Shown piece after piece: positions 37,188 through 52,100 of a stretch of DNA of 64,000 bases (its first letter is position 1; every line of letters begins with the position of its first letter). The DNA is from Nemopilema nomurai (Eukaryota > Cnidaria > Scyphozoa > Rhizostomeae > Rhizostomatidae), in contig ML133436.1 of the NCBI GenBank assembly GCA_003864495.1, positions 372,001 through 436,000 of the forward strand, written 5' to 3'. The translations under genes and the position numbers were made by a program. The notes under the pieces were generated by a model, which saw only the letters and a list, made by a program, of their open reading frames with translations, was not told where the DNA came from and did not search any database.

Positions 37188-40100
37188 ATGTCGTCGTCAG
37201 TTTGCGCCCGCTCCATTGTACAGCAACCGGCGCCTAAGGAACCCGCTGCGGATTGCGCGCTTGGCAAGAAAATCCGGAAAATAGACAATGAAGAGATAGC
37301 CAAAGGCATACTGCAAGGTGGTAATCCGCCTACTGGACTCGAATCCACCGGACCACTACCGAATGAGATTTTCGAGTTGTTAAACGAGTTCTGGAGACCT
37401 AGTGATGTGATGCCTCAGGAACAGCACATGTTGAACGGCAAACGGAGGAACGTTGATAGCCCGGGCGGCGACGAACAGGTTGAAGACGACAAAGGTATTA
37501 TTGATTACTGTCCTTACATTCCTTACTGTTTTGCAATTACGAACTTCTTTCTCTGCAGTTTATTTAAACGAGCTTCGAAAGCTAGAGAGAGGGTTTTTCT
37601 GCTTTATCTTCAACGTGCGTATAAGCAACTGAGCAGAGGTATTAGTATTTTGTCGTTTATAAAATACCCGTCTCATTGACAAACATGCTGGTCATATTTT
37701 CAATCAGACAATTCAAAAACAAAAATCTGTAACAGAGTTCCATTTATAATTACTGCGACGTATTTCGTAAAAGCTTTCGGTTATTTTTCTTTTTGATAGC
37801 ATCAGCATCTTTCTGTTGATATCTTCTCGGAAGTTCTGATTCTCTCCCGTTCTATTCTATCCTTTTAAATTGGCAATTGTTTCATTATCATATAGCAGAA
37901 GTATTATGTAATGATTTTGTTGTGATAAAGACCCTTTGGGTTCCTCTCCTATGTAGCACGGCTAGTGTCTGTCGACTTTTCCCTTCAAAGTAGCTCGTTA
38001 AAAACACTTCAACGTTAGATTCTAGAAATAAGCTATGATACGCGTATATTTAGATGCCATGGATGGTTAATCTAAGAGTTCATCATCAAGTAAAAGTGTT
38101 CCTCTTCTCTCCCCTGTCTCGGTATGATTATGTCACTTCCAAAGGGTTCTCACCTGCATGCCTGGATCAGTGCGTGCCTTACTTTTGATAGGAGGCAAGT
38201 GGTGGCAATCAAAACACTACAGCTCTATAGGTAATGGATTCAGTTAGATATTTAAACGTCTACAAAGAGAAACCAGGCAGGTCTATAATTTGAAGGGGGC
38301 TTGTCTTGAAAGTAATCGAATGTACCAAAATGGCCTACAGCTACATGACCAGATGCCAGGAGGATTTGCTAACCCTTATATCATCATGGCGAGGCGTTCT
38401 TTTACTAATTGTACCTCTGAGCTCCAAGAATTTTATTTATTCACTGAACTCATCCCAAGTCTGGCGGAGGCTTGACTTAAAAGATTCATTAAATTTTTGT
38501 CGACATAAGAGAGATGTCTTTCAGATAAAAGAAAGAAGAATTGATCAGGAGAATATTGACAAGAAAAAAAATTCATTTAGCCAGCACTTTCGCATACAAT
38601 ACAGTTATCCCAAAATTCTCGATCTACAATGATAATTGAAACTACTCTACAGTAAGGAAAGCAAAAATCATGTTCACAAAGCATATCCTGTCCTTAAGGT
38701 GCTGGCGAGCACATGATTGAAGCGAATTTTGATCGTAATTGTCGACTTTTCTTCACTTGGAAGAACCGGCGAAGCAGCTAACAGATTGTTCATATACTAT
38801 AGTTGAAAGCGTGTAATCGCTGCATAACCACATCATCTGCTAACTGACTGTTGTGATTCCGCCCTCTGTCGAGGTCCGCTTTGAAGTGCGAGCTCATTTG
38901 CCCAGTGAATAAATTAACCAACTAACGCTTCGTCGATGTATGTGTTATTGATTTCCTTTGTGTCTTAGCTCCTAATGAGTCATTAACTTCGCGGGCTCCC
39001 GTAATCACAATTACCGTAACATCGAGGTCTTTCGACCCCGTATAGGGAAAGTGGGGCGGACGAACCAATCTCTTGCATTTAGGCATGCAGCATTAAAAGA
39101 ACTTGCTTACTTAGAATAAAGCTCTTAGATTGGGATTCATCAAAGCGTTTGTCTTGCTTCAAGGCGGATTCTCATGATACCCATGTATATGCATACGCTT
39201 GGGAGCCATCATTCGAGTTGCGACGACATAACATTGAATTGAATGCTCGCTAAAACAACCTGCTATTTTATGCATTTGCTTGGTCAAGCTCTCAAGAAGC
39301 TTCGTCTCTTTATCGTACAAAGCACCTCTCTGCTTTAAATTGCCGCTGAATTTGTCATTAATGTGGATGCCATGTAGCCTAGGCCTAAAGACCCCAGCTT
39401 ATAAAGACGGGTTCTTTTTACTGATTCAAAGTTCTGTCTCTATTGAAAAATTTGTGGTAACCACGAAGTTTCTGACAGTAGGGAGGTAAAGCTGAGTGAA
39501 AGAAGGCTGCATGAATATCCTAGTTGATATGGTTGTTCAGCACATCATGATGTCCTTGGGTACATTGAATTTTAAGAAGGGCAAAGCTGTGTGGCCGGGC
39601 CATGTCGTCGAAGCAGCTAATTCCGCATGCCGCGGAGCCGGCTCGTTCATCACAATACGGACCGGACCAGCATGATACCGGTCCAATTCACCGGTTTGTC
39701 AAATGTGAAGCCCGAGAGCAGGAACTACGAGATTCTTCGTGAATTCTTCCTGATTTCACCCGATTTTCAGGACTCCTATTAGGTCAGGCTCCGATGCTTC
39801 ACAATACAATATCATAGATACAACTATCCCCTTGTAACATCTCAAACGCTTGAACACCGCATTATTATGAGACTTATTCACGTGTCTCAGATTTAAACAG
39901 GCAAAATCGCCAGTTCGAGAGAAGGTCATCTTATCACGGCTGATCGAGTTTCGCACCGAGACATCGAATTATGAACAATGTTTGGGGTGGTTTTCGGTGC
40001 CTCGAAGTAAAGAAAGCAAAGAAAAGTTCGGTGAAGCAATTTTTACCAGCTTGTAGCTTTGCTTTTCAGAATGAGATGAATTTAAACGCTCCTAATCACA

Positions 40101-43100
40101 GGATTTTGATTTCGCTTCGTGACCTCCAAGTACGGAATTTTTCCTTTTGTCTCGTGGCACGTGATCGCAATGGTCACCGCCTGGGCTTTTCGTTAGACAA
40201 TGTTGTAATCACAAAAGCGTGCATAACACTTGCTAGAAAGCAATCTGTGGCGCTAACACTTCTAAGGATGAATGGCTGATACTCAACTGCAACGATGAAC
40301 GTAGTTTCTTTGTACCGACCTTCTCTTGCGGGTAGATTTGCTATAGCGACGTTTTACCTAGCGTACCATCTACTGCCGAGAAAAAATCATGGCTAATTGT
40401 TTTAGAAAACACTCTCCACGGCGAATCTAAAAAGATTATCAAAAGTTGTCTACTTTTGTCGTTCGCCAGGTTTACGGCAACGACTGGTATTGCTATCCAA
40501 CTGGATTATATGAATTTAAGGTTGCATTATGACACGGCATGAAGTTATCTATCTAAATTTCGTCGTCTCTCCGTTTAGAAAAACCTCACGTCCCATTTCC
40601 ATGCAATTAAATATTCATTATCGAGGTTAACCGAGATTTTTAGACAGGTAAAGAAATCCATATAATGTTGTTTTCTCATTTTAGAAGTAGATGACGATCT
40701 AACATCGATTGCGGAACAGGAGCAGGAATTGTCGCAGGAACGCAATACGTCAAAAAGACGCTACAGCCGATTGTCGGATGGCTACGAACGACTTAAAACC
40801 GTACTCCCCTCCGTCAAAGATAAACGACGCGTTTCAAAGGTAATTTCAAGAAATCAATGTTTCATTTTATCAAAGCAGGTTTTTCAGGGACTGAAGGAGG
40901 AGGTGTATTTAGCATTAAAACAAAGGGTATAACGGCGCTTCTCTTGTGTAGAGTTCCTCCAGCATGAACGCATTGTACGGGCGTGTTCTTCTTCTGTCCT
41001 TAGACAAAGAAGTTCAACCTTGCTTAAGCTGTTTAGAAATCCACTAGTCCTTTTTTCAATAGCGCACTAAAGAAATTCTCACTTGCTGTAGCAGTTGCTC
41101 GTTTTCCTTGAAAAAGGGCCGGTTATCGCGCGGCATGTAAAGTCACCGCGCGGCTTTATGCATTGGATGGGTTTCTTGGCTAAATTGCAAACATTCATAT
41201 CTCCAGCTTATTCAATTTCACCGCAGCTCAAACTATACGCCGTGCGGCGCTGCCATTTGCATAGTTCAATTCTAATGATTGTAGCCAGTTTCTTTTAAAG
41301 TCTGTCTTTGGGTATAAAAGACCATAGGCGGTAAGAGAAGGGGCGACAATTAATGTTCTTAGTACCTAAGAAGCATCCTTTCGCACGTTTTTGTCCCAGC
41401 ACCTGAGCGGCTTCTAATCGCCGCGTGCGTTGCTGGATGTTTAATCAGAATGTGAAATCTTTAAAACCTATCCCTTGTCGGAATTAAAGATCGGTCCCAA
41501 AACTATATAAATCGCATGGCTGAGTTGTTTTATGGCCCTATTAAGAAATCTAAGCATGGATTGAGATGTGTTTCAGTGTACTTTCCTCTACCGTTTTGGT
41601 TCTTAGAGTTCTACCTTCATTAGGAAGGTATTCGTATTTCAGTGCTTCTAATGAAACTCGCTGCTGGCTTGTTACTTTCTAAGCTTTTCGCTACTCGCTG
41701 GTGTTCCCGTATTTTCTGATTTTGACTGTGACATTTGGATGAGAATCTCCATTCAATGCTTATTTAAGAGATGGTCTGAACTTCGGTTACCCAGAGTCGT
41801 GCGGCTATCCAGGGCTGATGAAAGAACGAATGTCAACATGCTTTGATAATAGCAAATAAGTATTAAGCCTAATTTGATCAAAATACCTTCAACAAATACA
41901 TCTGGACATATGAAGAAACAACCTGTCAAGGTAGACAAATTATCTTAAGAGCCCTCTATTCTGGCAAATACTGTCAATAGTTGATGCGTCATCTCCCAGC
42001 TCTTGAGCCGAACTACTCATTCTTAGCAGCCTCAACTGGAATGAAATTCTCTCCACCCAACCTAACAGCCCGGAAAATCAAATTAAATTTTCATAAACAA
42101 ATCAAACAACTGATTTAAAGTGAGCAATGCGATTATTTCGGGTCTATCATAAACCACCCTTGCACGTCTAACGTTGCAGATTTACGAATTTGGCAGTGTC
42201 CTTGCTATTTTTAGGAGGCATTGTTCCTCTAAGTCTATGGGTGCGTCCGGATTATTCTTAATGTCGAAAAATCACACCTTAGCTGCTTAATTCATGTTTA
42301 AAAATCCGGTATCAAAAGACAAGCTGAGATTCTCGACTGACTACTCACACATAACTTAATGTGCGCTCGGCTCTCTGGTGATTTTTCTTGGCTTTCTCAC
42401 ACTGATTACTGAAAGTTGAACACGACGAAAAGAACATTTCTCTATAAATTTAGATCTGTGACCTTTGGTTCAATCTCCTACCAAGCTGCTGTTGCAATCA
42501 GGTCCTCATCTCAGAAGCTGGCAAGACTCATAACTTACTAGTTCACTCATAACATAAACATTCGGCTTTCTTGAGATAGTTCGGTAAATAATTGCCAAAT
42601 AATAGGTATATTGAATGATGCCTAGTTTTTGTGTGAATGTAGCCTCTCAACTTCACTATGAGACCAGCCAGGATCTTTCAGCCCGATATTTAAGTTGCAA
42701 TTCAAAGACATAGATCATAAACGATGAGTTTGCATCTACATTGGCTGGGTTCTATTTGTATATCTGATTGCAAATGAAGTGATTTTTTCTGTTCAAGAAC
42801 TTAAGGTTTGCTTACTGCAAGATAAAACGCAACTGCCTTAAAAGCAATTAGTCGTACAAGGCTACCAGAAACATCGATGTTTTTCGTTTGATATCCCTTG
42901 CATTTCATTTGAACTGGCAGCAGGTCCACAATGCCCCATAAACACACATACATGGACTATATAAAGCTTTCATAACGCAAGACAAAAGTTTCAGAAGAAG
43001 CAACAGTGCTCAGTCGGCAGTGGTCGATTGATCGGGAACGAGACTATGCCTCGTTTGCATTCGTTTTAGGACGTTTGAATCACATTGCTTTACTGGGCCT

Positions 43101-46100
43101 TAAGTCATCTGCGAACAGAGCATCAAAACAGCGCCATTACAATTAGTGCTGCCTGCTTAAACAATCATGAAGAATATCTCAAATAATCAATTGCTTTTCT
43201 GTGTCTCAGGTCAGCTCTACCCATTAGGCTCTGTTTGTTGATTGGCATAAGGACCCGTAAGGCAAGTCAACGCACGCTGTAAACAATTTCGCTTAATGAT
43301 GATTGATTATTACAAACATGGCTACCGGAAGCCTTGTTGCATATTGATACGGCACCATTTCGTTTGTAAAAAGATGAACGAAGATCCGCGCGCGCTGTTT
43401 CTATTTAGACGGATGGGCCTAGCTTCAATCACGCTAGTCTTTCATTCTAAATATGCAAAGCTGTATGATACGATCCTCTATTATGGCGCATCTAAAGCAG
43501 CGAATACTTTGCGAAGATTTTATTTCACTCAGTTCGTTTTTATACATCTTTTTTATAATGTAACATTATTGTGTGCCCCTTGCTTTTAATTAGTCCATGT
43601 GTGTTACAAATCGATTCTATCTTATGTGCCCCCAAAAAGAAGTTAATCGCAAATCAAGGTTGGGTAGTGATAAGAACATGGCGAGAGTTGTCCCGGCAAT
43701 TGGCCAGTCTTTCTTGCAATAATTGAAAAAACAACAGATGTTTGAGACAAGCCTTCCATGACATATGCTAGACATGTCACGTGTTCAGTGATACGAAAAC
43801 AGATGCCACAGTCTACATGCTTGTTTTCTTAAGAATCAGAGAAAATGCGAGAAGCACTGTTTACACATCCTAACAGAAAGAGATTGTCAAACTCGTAATG
43901 GAAAAGGTTTAGATTTCCGAAAGAATGCTGGCATGGTCGTTTCTCGTCGATAGAATGTCTACATGAGTTAAAATGTTTTCTTCAACTTTGCTGATTCTTG
44001 CTTCGGTTTTCAACCATAGTACCTTTTACTAGCGAGTTATTTATTCTCTGTCCTTTTCACTCTTTTTACCTGCTATGAGTAAATGTAAATGATCGTTCTT
44101 TCGCACTAGCCTGCTCAACAAATATATAAATTCGGGCCAGAAATGAGATAATGGACCATGGATTTTTGTCCTTGAAAGTGGTGATTCGATGGCCCATCCA
44201 AATTTTAATCACTGTCATCATTCTTGTTTCCTCTTTGCTATCTCACGATTTGAAGATGAATAAAGCATGTGAAATTGCTGGAATATCCCGTTAATCAAGG
44301 GCATTCTGTGACAACAACACAGCCACTGTTGTAAATTGTCTGTTGCAAACCAAATCGTGGCCTTGCTTTCCTCGTAGCAAAGAATTTCATACATCTTTGC
44401 AACCATAGCAGTAGGGCACGTGCAATTTGAAAGATCAAATAGGATGTTTGAAAATAATACCAAGGTCCAAAACTTGTCAAGGGTTTGACATGCAGTTGAG
44501 TGGTAAGGTTTGGGTCATGACGCCTTCGTTGCTTATTCAACTCATGTCTGCTTCAAAGCGCTCTAGCCGTGCCAGGTCAACAAGGGCTATCATGTCAAGC
44601 ATATTCTTCGACTGCATTTTACATATTCTATCTTCTTTTATAAGTCACGGGTGCGTGGTGTGTCTTCTTCTATAGTAATAGCTGTTTTATACTTCCCAAA
44701 ATTTGTATTTTCTTTAGGATAATGATAATGAACAAGCATAAGTAAAACTTCTTTGCTTCGGTGATCGATTTCGGTTTTCCCTTCCAACAGAAGAGAGTCG
44801 AAATAACTGGCTACGTACTTATTAAAAATAAATCGTATTTAAGAACTATCAACTCTAATTTAAACTTAAAGTCAAGCATGTTTAAAGCGGTATCGTCCGA
44901 AACTGCTTATATGTTGTATACAACGCTCTGAGTTTGGTTTATCAAAACAGCTAAACTGTTATACTTGTAGAATCACTGTATCCCGCCGAAAAGTTAATAA
45001 AAACAAAAAATGTTATTTACGAATGCATGCAGGACAGATTTGGCCACTCATTTCTCAGTGCTAGGTTGAGCATACAAATCCGTGGCCTTATTTTTGCCCG
45101 CAATTGTTATATTTATCATTTCTCAGGGTATGGCTTACTAACTGCCAATTTAATTAATGTTTCGCGATTGATTTTCGTAAATCTTGTAATGAAACGATTT
45201 CTAAAGAGTAAATTGTGTTTTCTTTTCAAAATAAAGGCGTAAATTGTCTTCAAAGGCCCTGTGTTTTCATTTGTTGATTGATTAAAGAAGCAGGATAAGG
45301 CCGCTTGAGAGAGCAGATGTTTCGACGTTTTCATTTCCAACACGCTGACTTGCTCCTGTAGCCGCTTCTCAATTGCTCTACCCGTTTTCACGTTTGACCA
45401 CTGATCCATCACATCTCGCAGCTTCTCCTGTTAACTTGAATACATTCTCGATCTAAAATTTCAACCCTCGCGTTCTAGAATTATTATGTAGGATATTACT
45501 TGAATTTTCTGTTGGTCTTGTCCGTTTTCTCATATGAAGAAGCTAGTTGACGAAATCCGTGTAGCGAGTCAATAAATGCTATTATTGAGTGTTTTAAGGA
45601 AGAAGAAAGCTCTCATTAAAGGTCTCTTCACTAACTAAAAGTGATATACTTTCTATAATCAGTGGACAAGAAAGACCGTGTAAAATATTTCGTGTTGGCA
45701 GCAAATGGGGATCTTTCGAGTCTCAGTGCACGCTGTTAGCATACAAAAGCCTTTTGGGGCATCATCCTGAGAAGAACTTTCGACGAACAACCTCTATCAT
45801 TAACTGTGTTTGTTCATCAGAAGTGCGCATCACGTGACCAATAAGCACCTGATGAATTCATTATCCTCTGTTGCGCACAGAGACGCACGCGATTGCTTCG
45901 CGCGGTGGTTTCCTCCACAAACAAATCGCACATAGCTATTTCAGGTGCCTGATATGCGCTTTCTTATCAGCCTTTGACCTTATCTCTTTGCCGAGAAGGC
46001 ATTTACGGGCGATTGATACAAACTGAGCCATGACTTCCATCTTTAGTGCTGGAAATTCTTCCGATATCAAGTATAGCTGAGAAGTAAACTTATGCCGAAT

Positions 46101-49100
46101 CCTACTCGTAAAAAGACTCTGATTTTTTGCAATTACTTTGGTAGTAGTGTTTGTTTTGATAACATTGACAAAAAGAACTAATCTTCGTAATTTTCTGTAA
46201 TCGATTGACAATTGCGTTTTCTCATCAGAATTGTTGGTTGTCAAACTTATCGTTAGCACTGCAAACTTGTGATTCATATATCCCTTGACAAAGTTTATAA
46301 TTCAAAGTGTAAAAGTAAAATGAACTTTATCATGAGATAGTAACCTTTGGTAAGTCTTCAACTGAACCCTTCAAGATTCTGCTGATCTGGAAGTGCAGGG
46401 CTTTCAAAGTTTTTTGTAACTCTGCTTAAGTTTAAGAGGATTTATCAATGCACTCTTTACAACAGAAACTGTGCCAGTGATTTTTTGCTTAAATCTCTCG
46501 TCCTGCCTTCCAAATATAATCTAATGCTGATAATTAGCTATCATAGACTGTCTTCAAAATATCTATTAAAGTTGTAAAGGAGACTTTATGAAATTCAGTG
46601 GTGTTGTGTAATGAGTAACCGGCCTAAAGCCTTTTATGCCAAGGTGAATCCAAGATTTTACGTGAAACGATGGGCTTATGCAAGCAGGTTGAGAAATATC
46701 ACGAATACCGGAAAACATAAAAGAGGAATACCCTTCGTTCTTCTTTGCTAAGAGTTTCTGCTTTGAAAAAGACGGACCTGAAAGCAAAAAAAATGCCAGC
46801 CTTGAAAGTAATTCTGTAAGATACTGAAAATCAGCTTGATTAACAATCCTAACATTTTCTTATCCTTGGTCCAGTATTGCTGCGTGTATTTTTATGTAAG
46901 AATATTTTCCGATTTCTTCAAGTGCCTTGGTGCAATTACCGCAATTAATTCTATAATTCATTCTTGTCATTTGCCTTTTTAATATGGTGTGGCTGATCTT
47001 TATTTGCTTTAATTGCGCAGAATCTAAAAAGCTACCATCTTTCATTATAGGCACGAATTCTAGATGAAGCGATCAACTATATTCAGAGATTGGAGAGCAT
47101 CACTAATGTCTTGAAGAGAGAACATGGTAAGAAATTTCGCTCTTTAAATGTTCTAAATTTGTTCTTGATGTGAGGGATATTTCACCCATCTGATTTAGGG
47201 TGTCATCTGCCAAAAACGCATACTTCAGAGAAGAGCAGGGCCAGCAGGGCTACCAGTCTTTTCTGTAGCAGATTGGTGCATTTGTTGTCATACTGTAACA
47301 AGGCATGTTTCAAAAGTCCAATCATTATGGGCTGTGGGTTCTGAAACTGGGTGAAGATTCACTTATCTTACCTCGCAAAGGTTAATTCACATGTATTGAA
47401 GTAGAATGGCGAGATAACATGTATTGAAAGCACATTTTATTAAAACAAACAATGTTGCATCAGTAGAAATATGCTCTAAGCATGTTAGGAACTTAAGGTC
47501 CAGTCAGAAACATTGCTTGTTGTTGGTATAAAAAGCTAGATGGCTTGTCTTTCTTTTAATTGCCTCTGTTTAGCACTGAAATTAATACAACTTCACTAAT
47601 CAGCAGAAATGATGTGAGAATGTGATAAAAAGTATTTATGAATGAGATCCGGCATTCATGTGCTTTTAATTTCCACTGAAAATTGTGGAACTTGAAATTT
47701 GAGTATAGTCTTCATGCGGAGAGAACATCCTATATCCCATTGGACACGCAACCTTGGTTCTTTCTATCCTGCTATTTTGGTCTGTTTCATTATGACAATT
47801 AAAAACGAAGACTTTTTCACTAAACAACATGCTGTTTCCCAATGGTGCACTGGTGACCCGCTATGAGCCCATCTCCTTGAGCTACAAGCGACTTCTCTTA
47901 TTCATCATCCCACCTGGTATGTGAAATCTCTTTGCACTTTCTCTAACGGCTGGAGCCCTTAGATAAGCAATGAGGCAAAAGGAAGGTGTCGGCTCTTCAC
48001 GTTTCAACAAAAAAATCGTCATACGGTGTTTAGCTTTTAGTTGTTTGATTCAAATGATTCTTATGATCATAACGTCAAAGGGATTCTTAATCGATTAAAT
48101 ATATTAAAATGACTATTATAATCAACATGAAGTACTCTCGTTTTCTTTACTTGCCAAAACAATTTAATTGAGGATTGAAAATTTTACAGGAGCAAGCAAT
48201 TTAATCAATGAATCAGTGTCAATTTGCACTAATAATCACTTAGTATTAACTTCAATTAATTTTAACTGTAACTTTGATTACATGATTAATCAGTCGTTTA
48301 AATTTCACGAAACTAGCTGCACTTTCATATCTATGTGATCGTTCGTGATTCTTTGATTTGGCACCATTTGAAGGCAGCTTCTTTTCTGAAACAAGGAATA
48401 AAATCACCTCCTCAGCATGGTCTTGTTAAACGAGATTTGACGGTACTGATATAAGGCAACTACATTAATGCGCTCCATCTACATTTAACGAAACTATAAC
48501 CAGAGTCCACCTCCCTTGTTTCGTACCTTGGTCTACAAATCCTCAATACACTTTTAACAGGCAACTCTTTTTCTAATTACCATTGCAAGATTGAATAAAA
48601 CTGCGCAAATATCTCAGCCATAGAATAAAAAAATATCGACAAAAGCAAGAGTGCGGCTTTGTGTCTTTTGTTTCCTGGCCTTAGTAAGACCATTGTTTCA
48701 ATCTTAAAGCGAATTGTGGTTAATAACGTTTCAAGATGTGGAAACATTTCTATTCGTTAAAGTTTCACTACTTTTCAATGTGATTCATTCTTTTCATGTC
48801 TCTGAAGACAAAGCTGATGTAAGCTTCTTAATCGCACGCAGCTGGATACGGTCATATATTTTTGTTATGAAATGACTGAGAACTGGATTATTACGAATCG
48901 CTAAAAATGATTTTTCAAGTTTAGCCTTACCTAGGATTGTGTTTTGCTTCGCTAATTTGAGCGAATCTAATTCATGCGCAATTTCCATTGCGTAGACATA
49001 ACAAGAGCAATTTAATGGCCGTCTCTAATGAGCATTTCGTAGTCGCAGATGTCAGAAAATGAACAGAGCGAGCTATTTGGAAGCAAAAGGCCAAGTACGA

Positions 49101-52100
49101 AATAGGAAGGCGTGAATTGCGACAAACGTTGGGGTAAACGATTCCATTGCAGATATGGCAAACAAACAGATTTAGGCCCACGGATTTGGGTGGTAACGAG
49201 GCTACCCTTTCCCAAGGAAAATCAGCTGATTGACTTAAATGAATTCACAGTGCTTGCAAATGAAAACTCCAAGATGATAATAAAAGTGCGGAATAATTAG
49301 CCTGTTTTCTAGCACTTCCTTGTCGCTCTCCCTATTTACTAGAAGTCCAAAGCATGCACTTCTTTAACTGCTAATTGCAACATAACTTTTGTTATATTGT
49401 TGCTATTGAGATGTTTTATTATATGAATTTTTGCATACGAGCATAACTGGACACTTTTTCCCTGCAGAGAAAAGATTGCAAATGTTGAACGGGGGAACGA
49501 ATGGCTTTTTTCCTGACTACAGCATGCAGCCCTACATGAGGTAAGATTTGTATGACATCATTTGCAGTGATTACGGCCTTTGCAGGAAACGGACCAGTCG
49601 CCTAGCCCAAAACTAGCATTTAATCAAATCCGTTCAAGCTGTTTGCTTGGAAAACAAAGACAGGCCTAAATCAATCATTTAAAAGGCCATCAAGAAGATT
49701 CTAGATTGGTAGGGTAACCACTGAAGTAGCATCTGTAAATGCACGAGGGCATCTAGAGAAGTACAAAAGATGCAAATTAGGGTCCAGTCATTTCGGCTGC
49801 CCATTCTTCATAAATATAGCGTTGCATTTGAAATTTCTTCATGCTGGCTTAATTTGAAAGACTGCAGCTCATGATATAAACATCGACAAAGTCTAGTTAT
49901 TCAAAGTTTAGACTTGGCAATTATTTTAATTACGGGCTCACGGTTGCCTATCAAGTGGGTGTTTCTATTGCTGATTTAGTTTATAAGGAATATTCACATA
50001 CTGTGATTCAGCGTTCTCGAACTTTTCATTGAGCAAGCATTGAGCTGATCCACTTCAAAAAAGTGCGACATTGCTTGAAAAGCAATAGGTCGTCATTCTT
50101 TTACTTTGACGTAAATAGACACGCAGTATTTAGACAATTATTAATGTCTCCCAAACTTCAGACATCATGACGTTTATCCTAAGAGAGGTAGAGATCTTAA
50201 TTGATATGTGATAGCACAATCTGTTTGCGACTTCGTGCGGATGCTGTGTATTTTGCGGTGAACTTTGAACAAACCGTAGAAACGTGAAGGGACCCTCAGA
50301 CGGGCAAGTTCAACGGTTTAATGCATATTTGCTTTTGCGCTCGAGTTTTTATTGGACGGATTCAATTCACCGGAGGTCTGTCGAAGCCATGGCAAATACA
50401 TATGCACAGCGTGGTGGCTTATTAGTGGCTAGGTGATTATGGTCAACCTTTGTTTCACTTCTTGTCTAGCCTTTGTCGTCGCACAATGTGCGCAGATAAT
50501 TCTACACCTGCGCCATCCTGCACCTGCCAATCGCTTGCAAATTAGCCCGAAGATTCAGCCATGTTATTCTTTCGTGCTAGAAACTTCACGCGACTGTGCG
50601 CTGTACTGCGCAGCTGAATGTTTTCTCTATCTTTTCATCAATGTTCATCCGCAAATATACTGCGACTTTTCTCAGAAACAATTGCTTTAGTTGTCGTATT
50701 TTTATGGTTATTCGCAAAAGTAGGCTGGTTCAAAGGCTCTTTTGCTTCCTTGCTGAAACCCTCGTTGGTTCGCTTGTGAAATGTCTTCTTTACATCTAAA
50801 TATTTGATTCTTAATGATTACCAGATGATTTTATTCATGTAGGATATGTTATTCTTTTCAACTTAATCCACGCTCTATGGGTACTCCATGGGAAAATGTA
50901 ACTCTTATTCAAGAAAGTGTAATATTTAGCATGGGTCTATAAGTCTTTCTCAGTCAAAACTTGCTTTGACCAGTAGCAAGTATTTCTCAACGAACGTCTT
51001 GTATCACGCAAACCATTTTACTAACTTTAAGATAATTCGCTTGAAGCTGCTAATTATAATGAAAGATTTTGCAGTCAGAATACTGGAAATGCTATTATAC
51101 TTTTACACCGCCATAAATGCTTGTCTTCTGCATGGAAAATAATTCGCTTCAACAGATTCATCCACCACATGACCCATATATTGCTATTTTTTTACTTTTG
51201 CGAGCAACGGAAAGAAGCGAATTGGAAACTGTCGAGCTTATGAAAAACTTGATCAACCAACGCTTCTTAACCTTCAAGCTAGTTGCATTCAATATTATTT
51301 TACATCACAATCTCTCAGCATCCGCACGCCTTTGCTAAAGAAGATGCTCTTTGTGAGTCTTTATAGATACCTTCTTTCTACAATGACACAGAGTCTCACT
51401 AAAAGTCGCAAGCAAGGAACACAAGTTGAAATAGATAACTCAAGACCACACTGAAGGCTTTGGCTTTCGTTCACGCTTACTGGTTAAAATCTTGGTAGCA
51501 TCTTTCATGTGTTAAAGCAGGGCCATAATCAACCTAATGTTTTGTAAACGAGAGACATGGCAATTGGAAACAGTTGAAGGGCTCTTTCCAACCTGTTCTT
51601 TATCTTAAATCTCTTCTCTTTCTGTGTGTTTTCCAGCTAGATTTCTCTCTGCAACATCATCATTTTGAGAGGATTAGAACCTTAACTAAGGATGATGATC
51701 TTTAGACGCATCAAAGTCGGCTGCTTCGAGAATAGTTAACGTCAAATGCCCTGTTAGCCCTTAAGCGCAATGGTCGACTTTGCCGTAGCATTAATCAAAT
51801 CTTCTCAATCATGGAATATCATCTCTTGAATCGAAGCTGGATTCAGTGTATGTTTATGCATGAAAACTAACAAGAGATTAAAGGCAGCTCCCCATGTAAA
51901 GGCACCTGCATTCGCAATACAATTAACGCACAATTCTGTTTACCCTGGTTCCGTTCCCATGCAGCTGTAGCTTCGAGCGAATAAAAAGAGATGCATTCGT
52001 GTTGATGAAAAGATTTGAAATGGATCTCTGAAATTGAATTAAGTCACAATATGAATACTGAAAACAGCTTTCTTTGCCACTTTATTCTATATCCCAAACA

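Noticed and set aside
39971..40279. Plus-strand frame of 102 codons in HLH intron 1
   Set aside because: No domain, and nothing links it in phase to the HLH exons. The flanking GC-richer patch at 39590-39680 is outside it.
43296..43589. Plus-strand frame of 97 codons in HLH intron 2
   Set aside because: No domain or plausible start context; hydrophobic, Phe/Tyr-rich composition typical of AT-rich intron sequence.
45936..46277. Minus-strand frame of 113 codons inside HLH intron 2
   Set aside because: No recognisable domain, composition like other AT-rich chance frames, and no supporting splice or promoter context.
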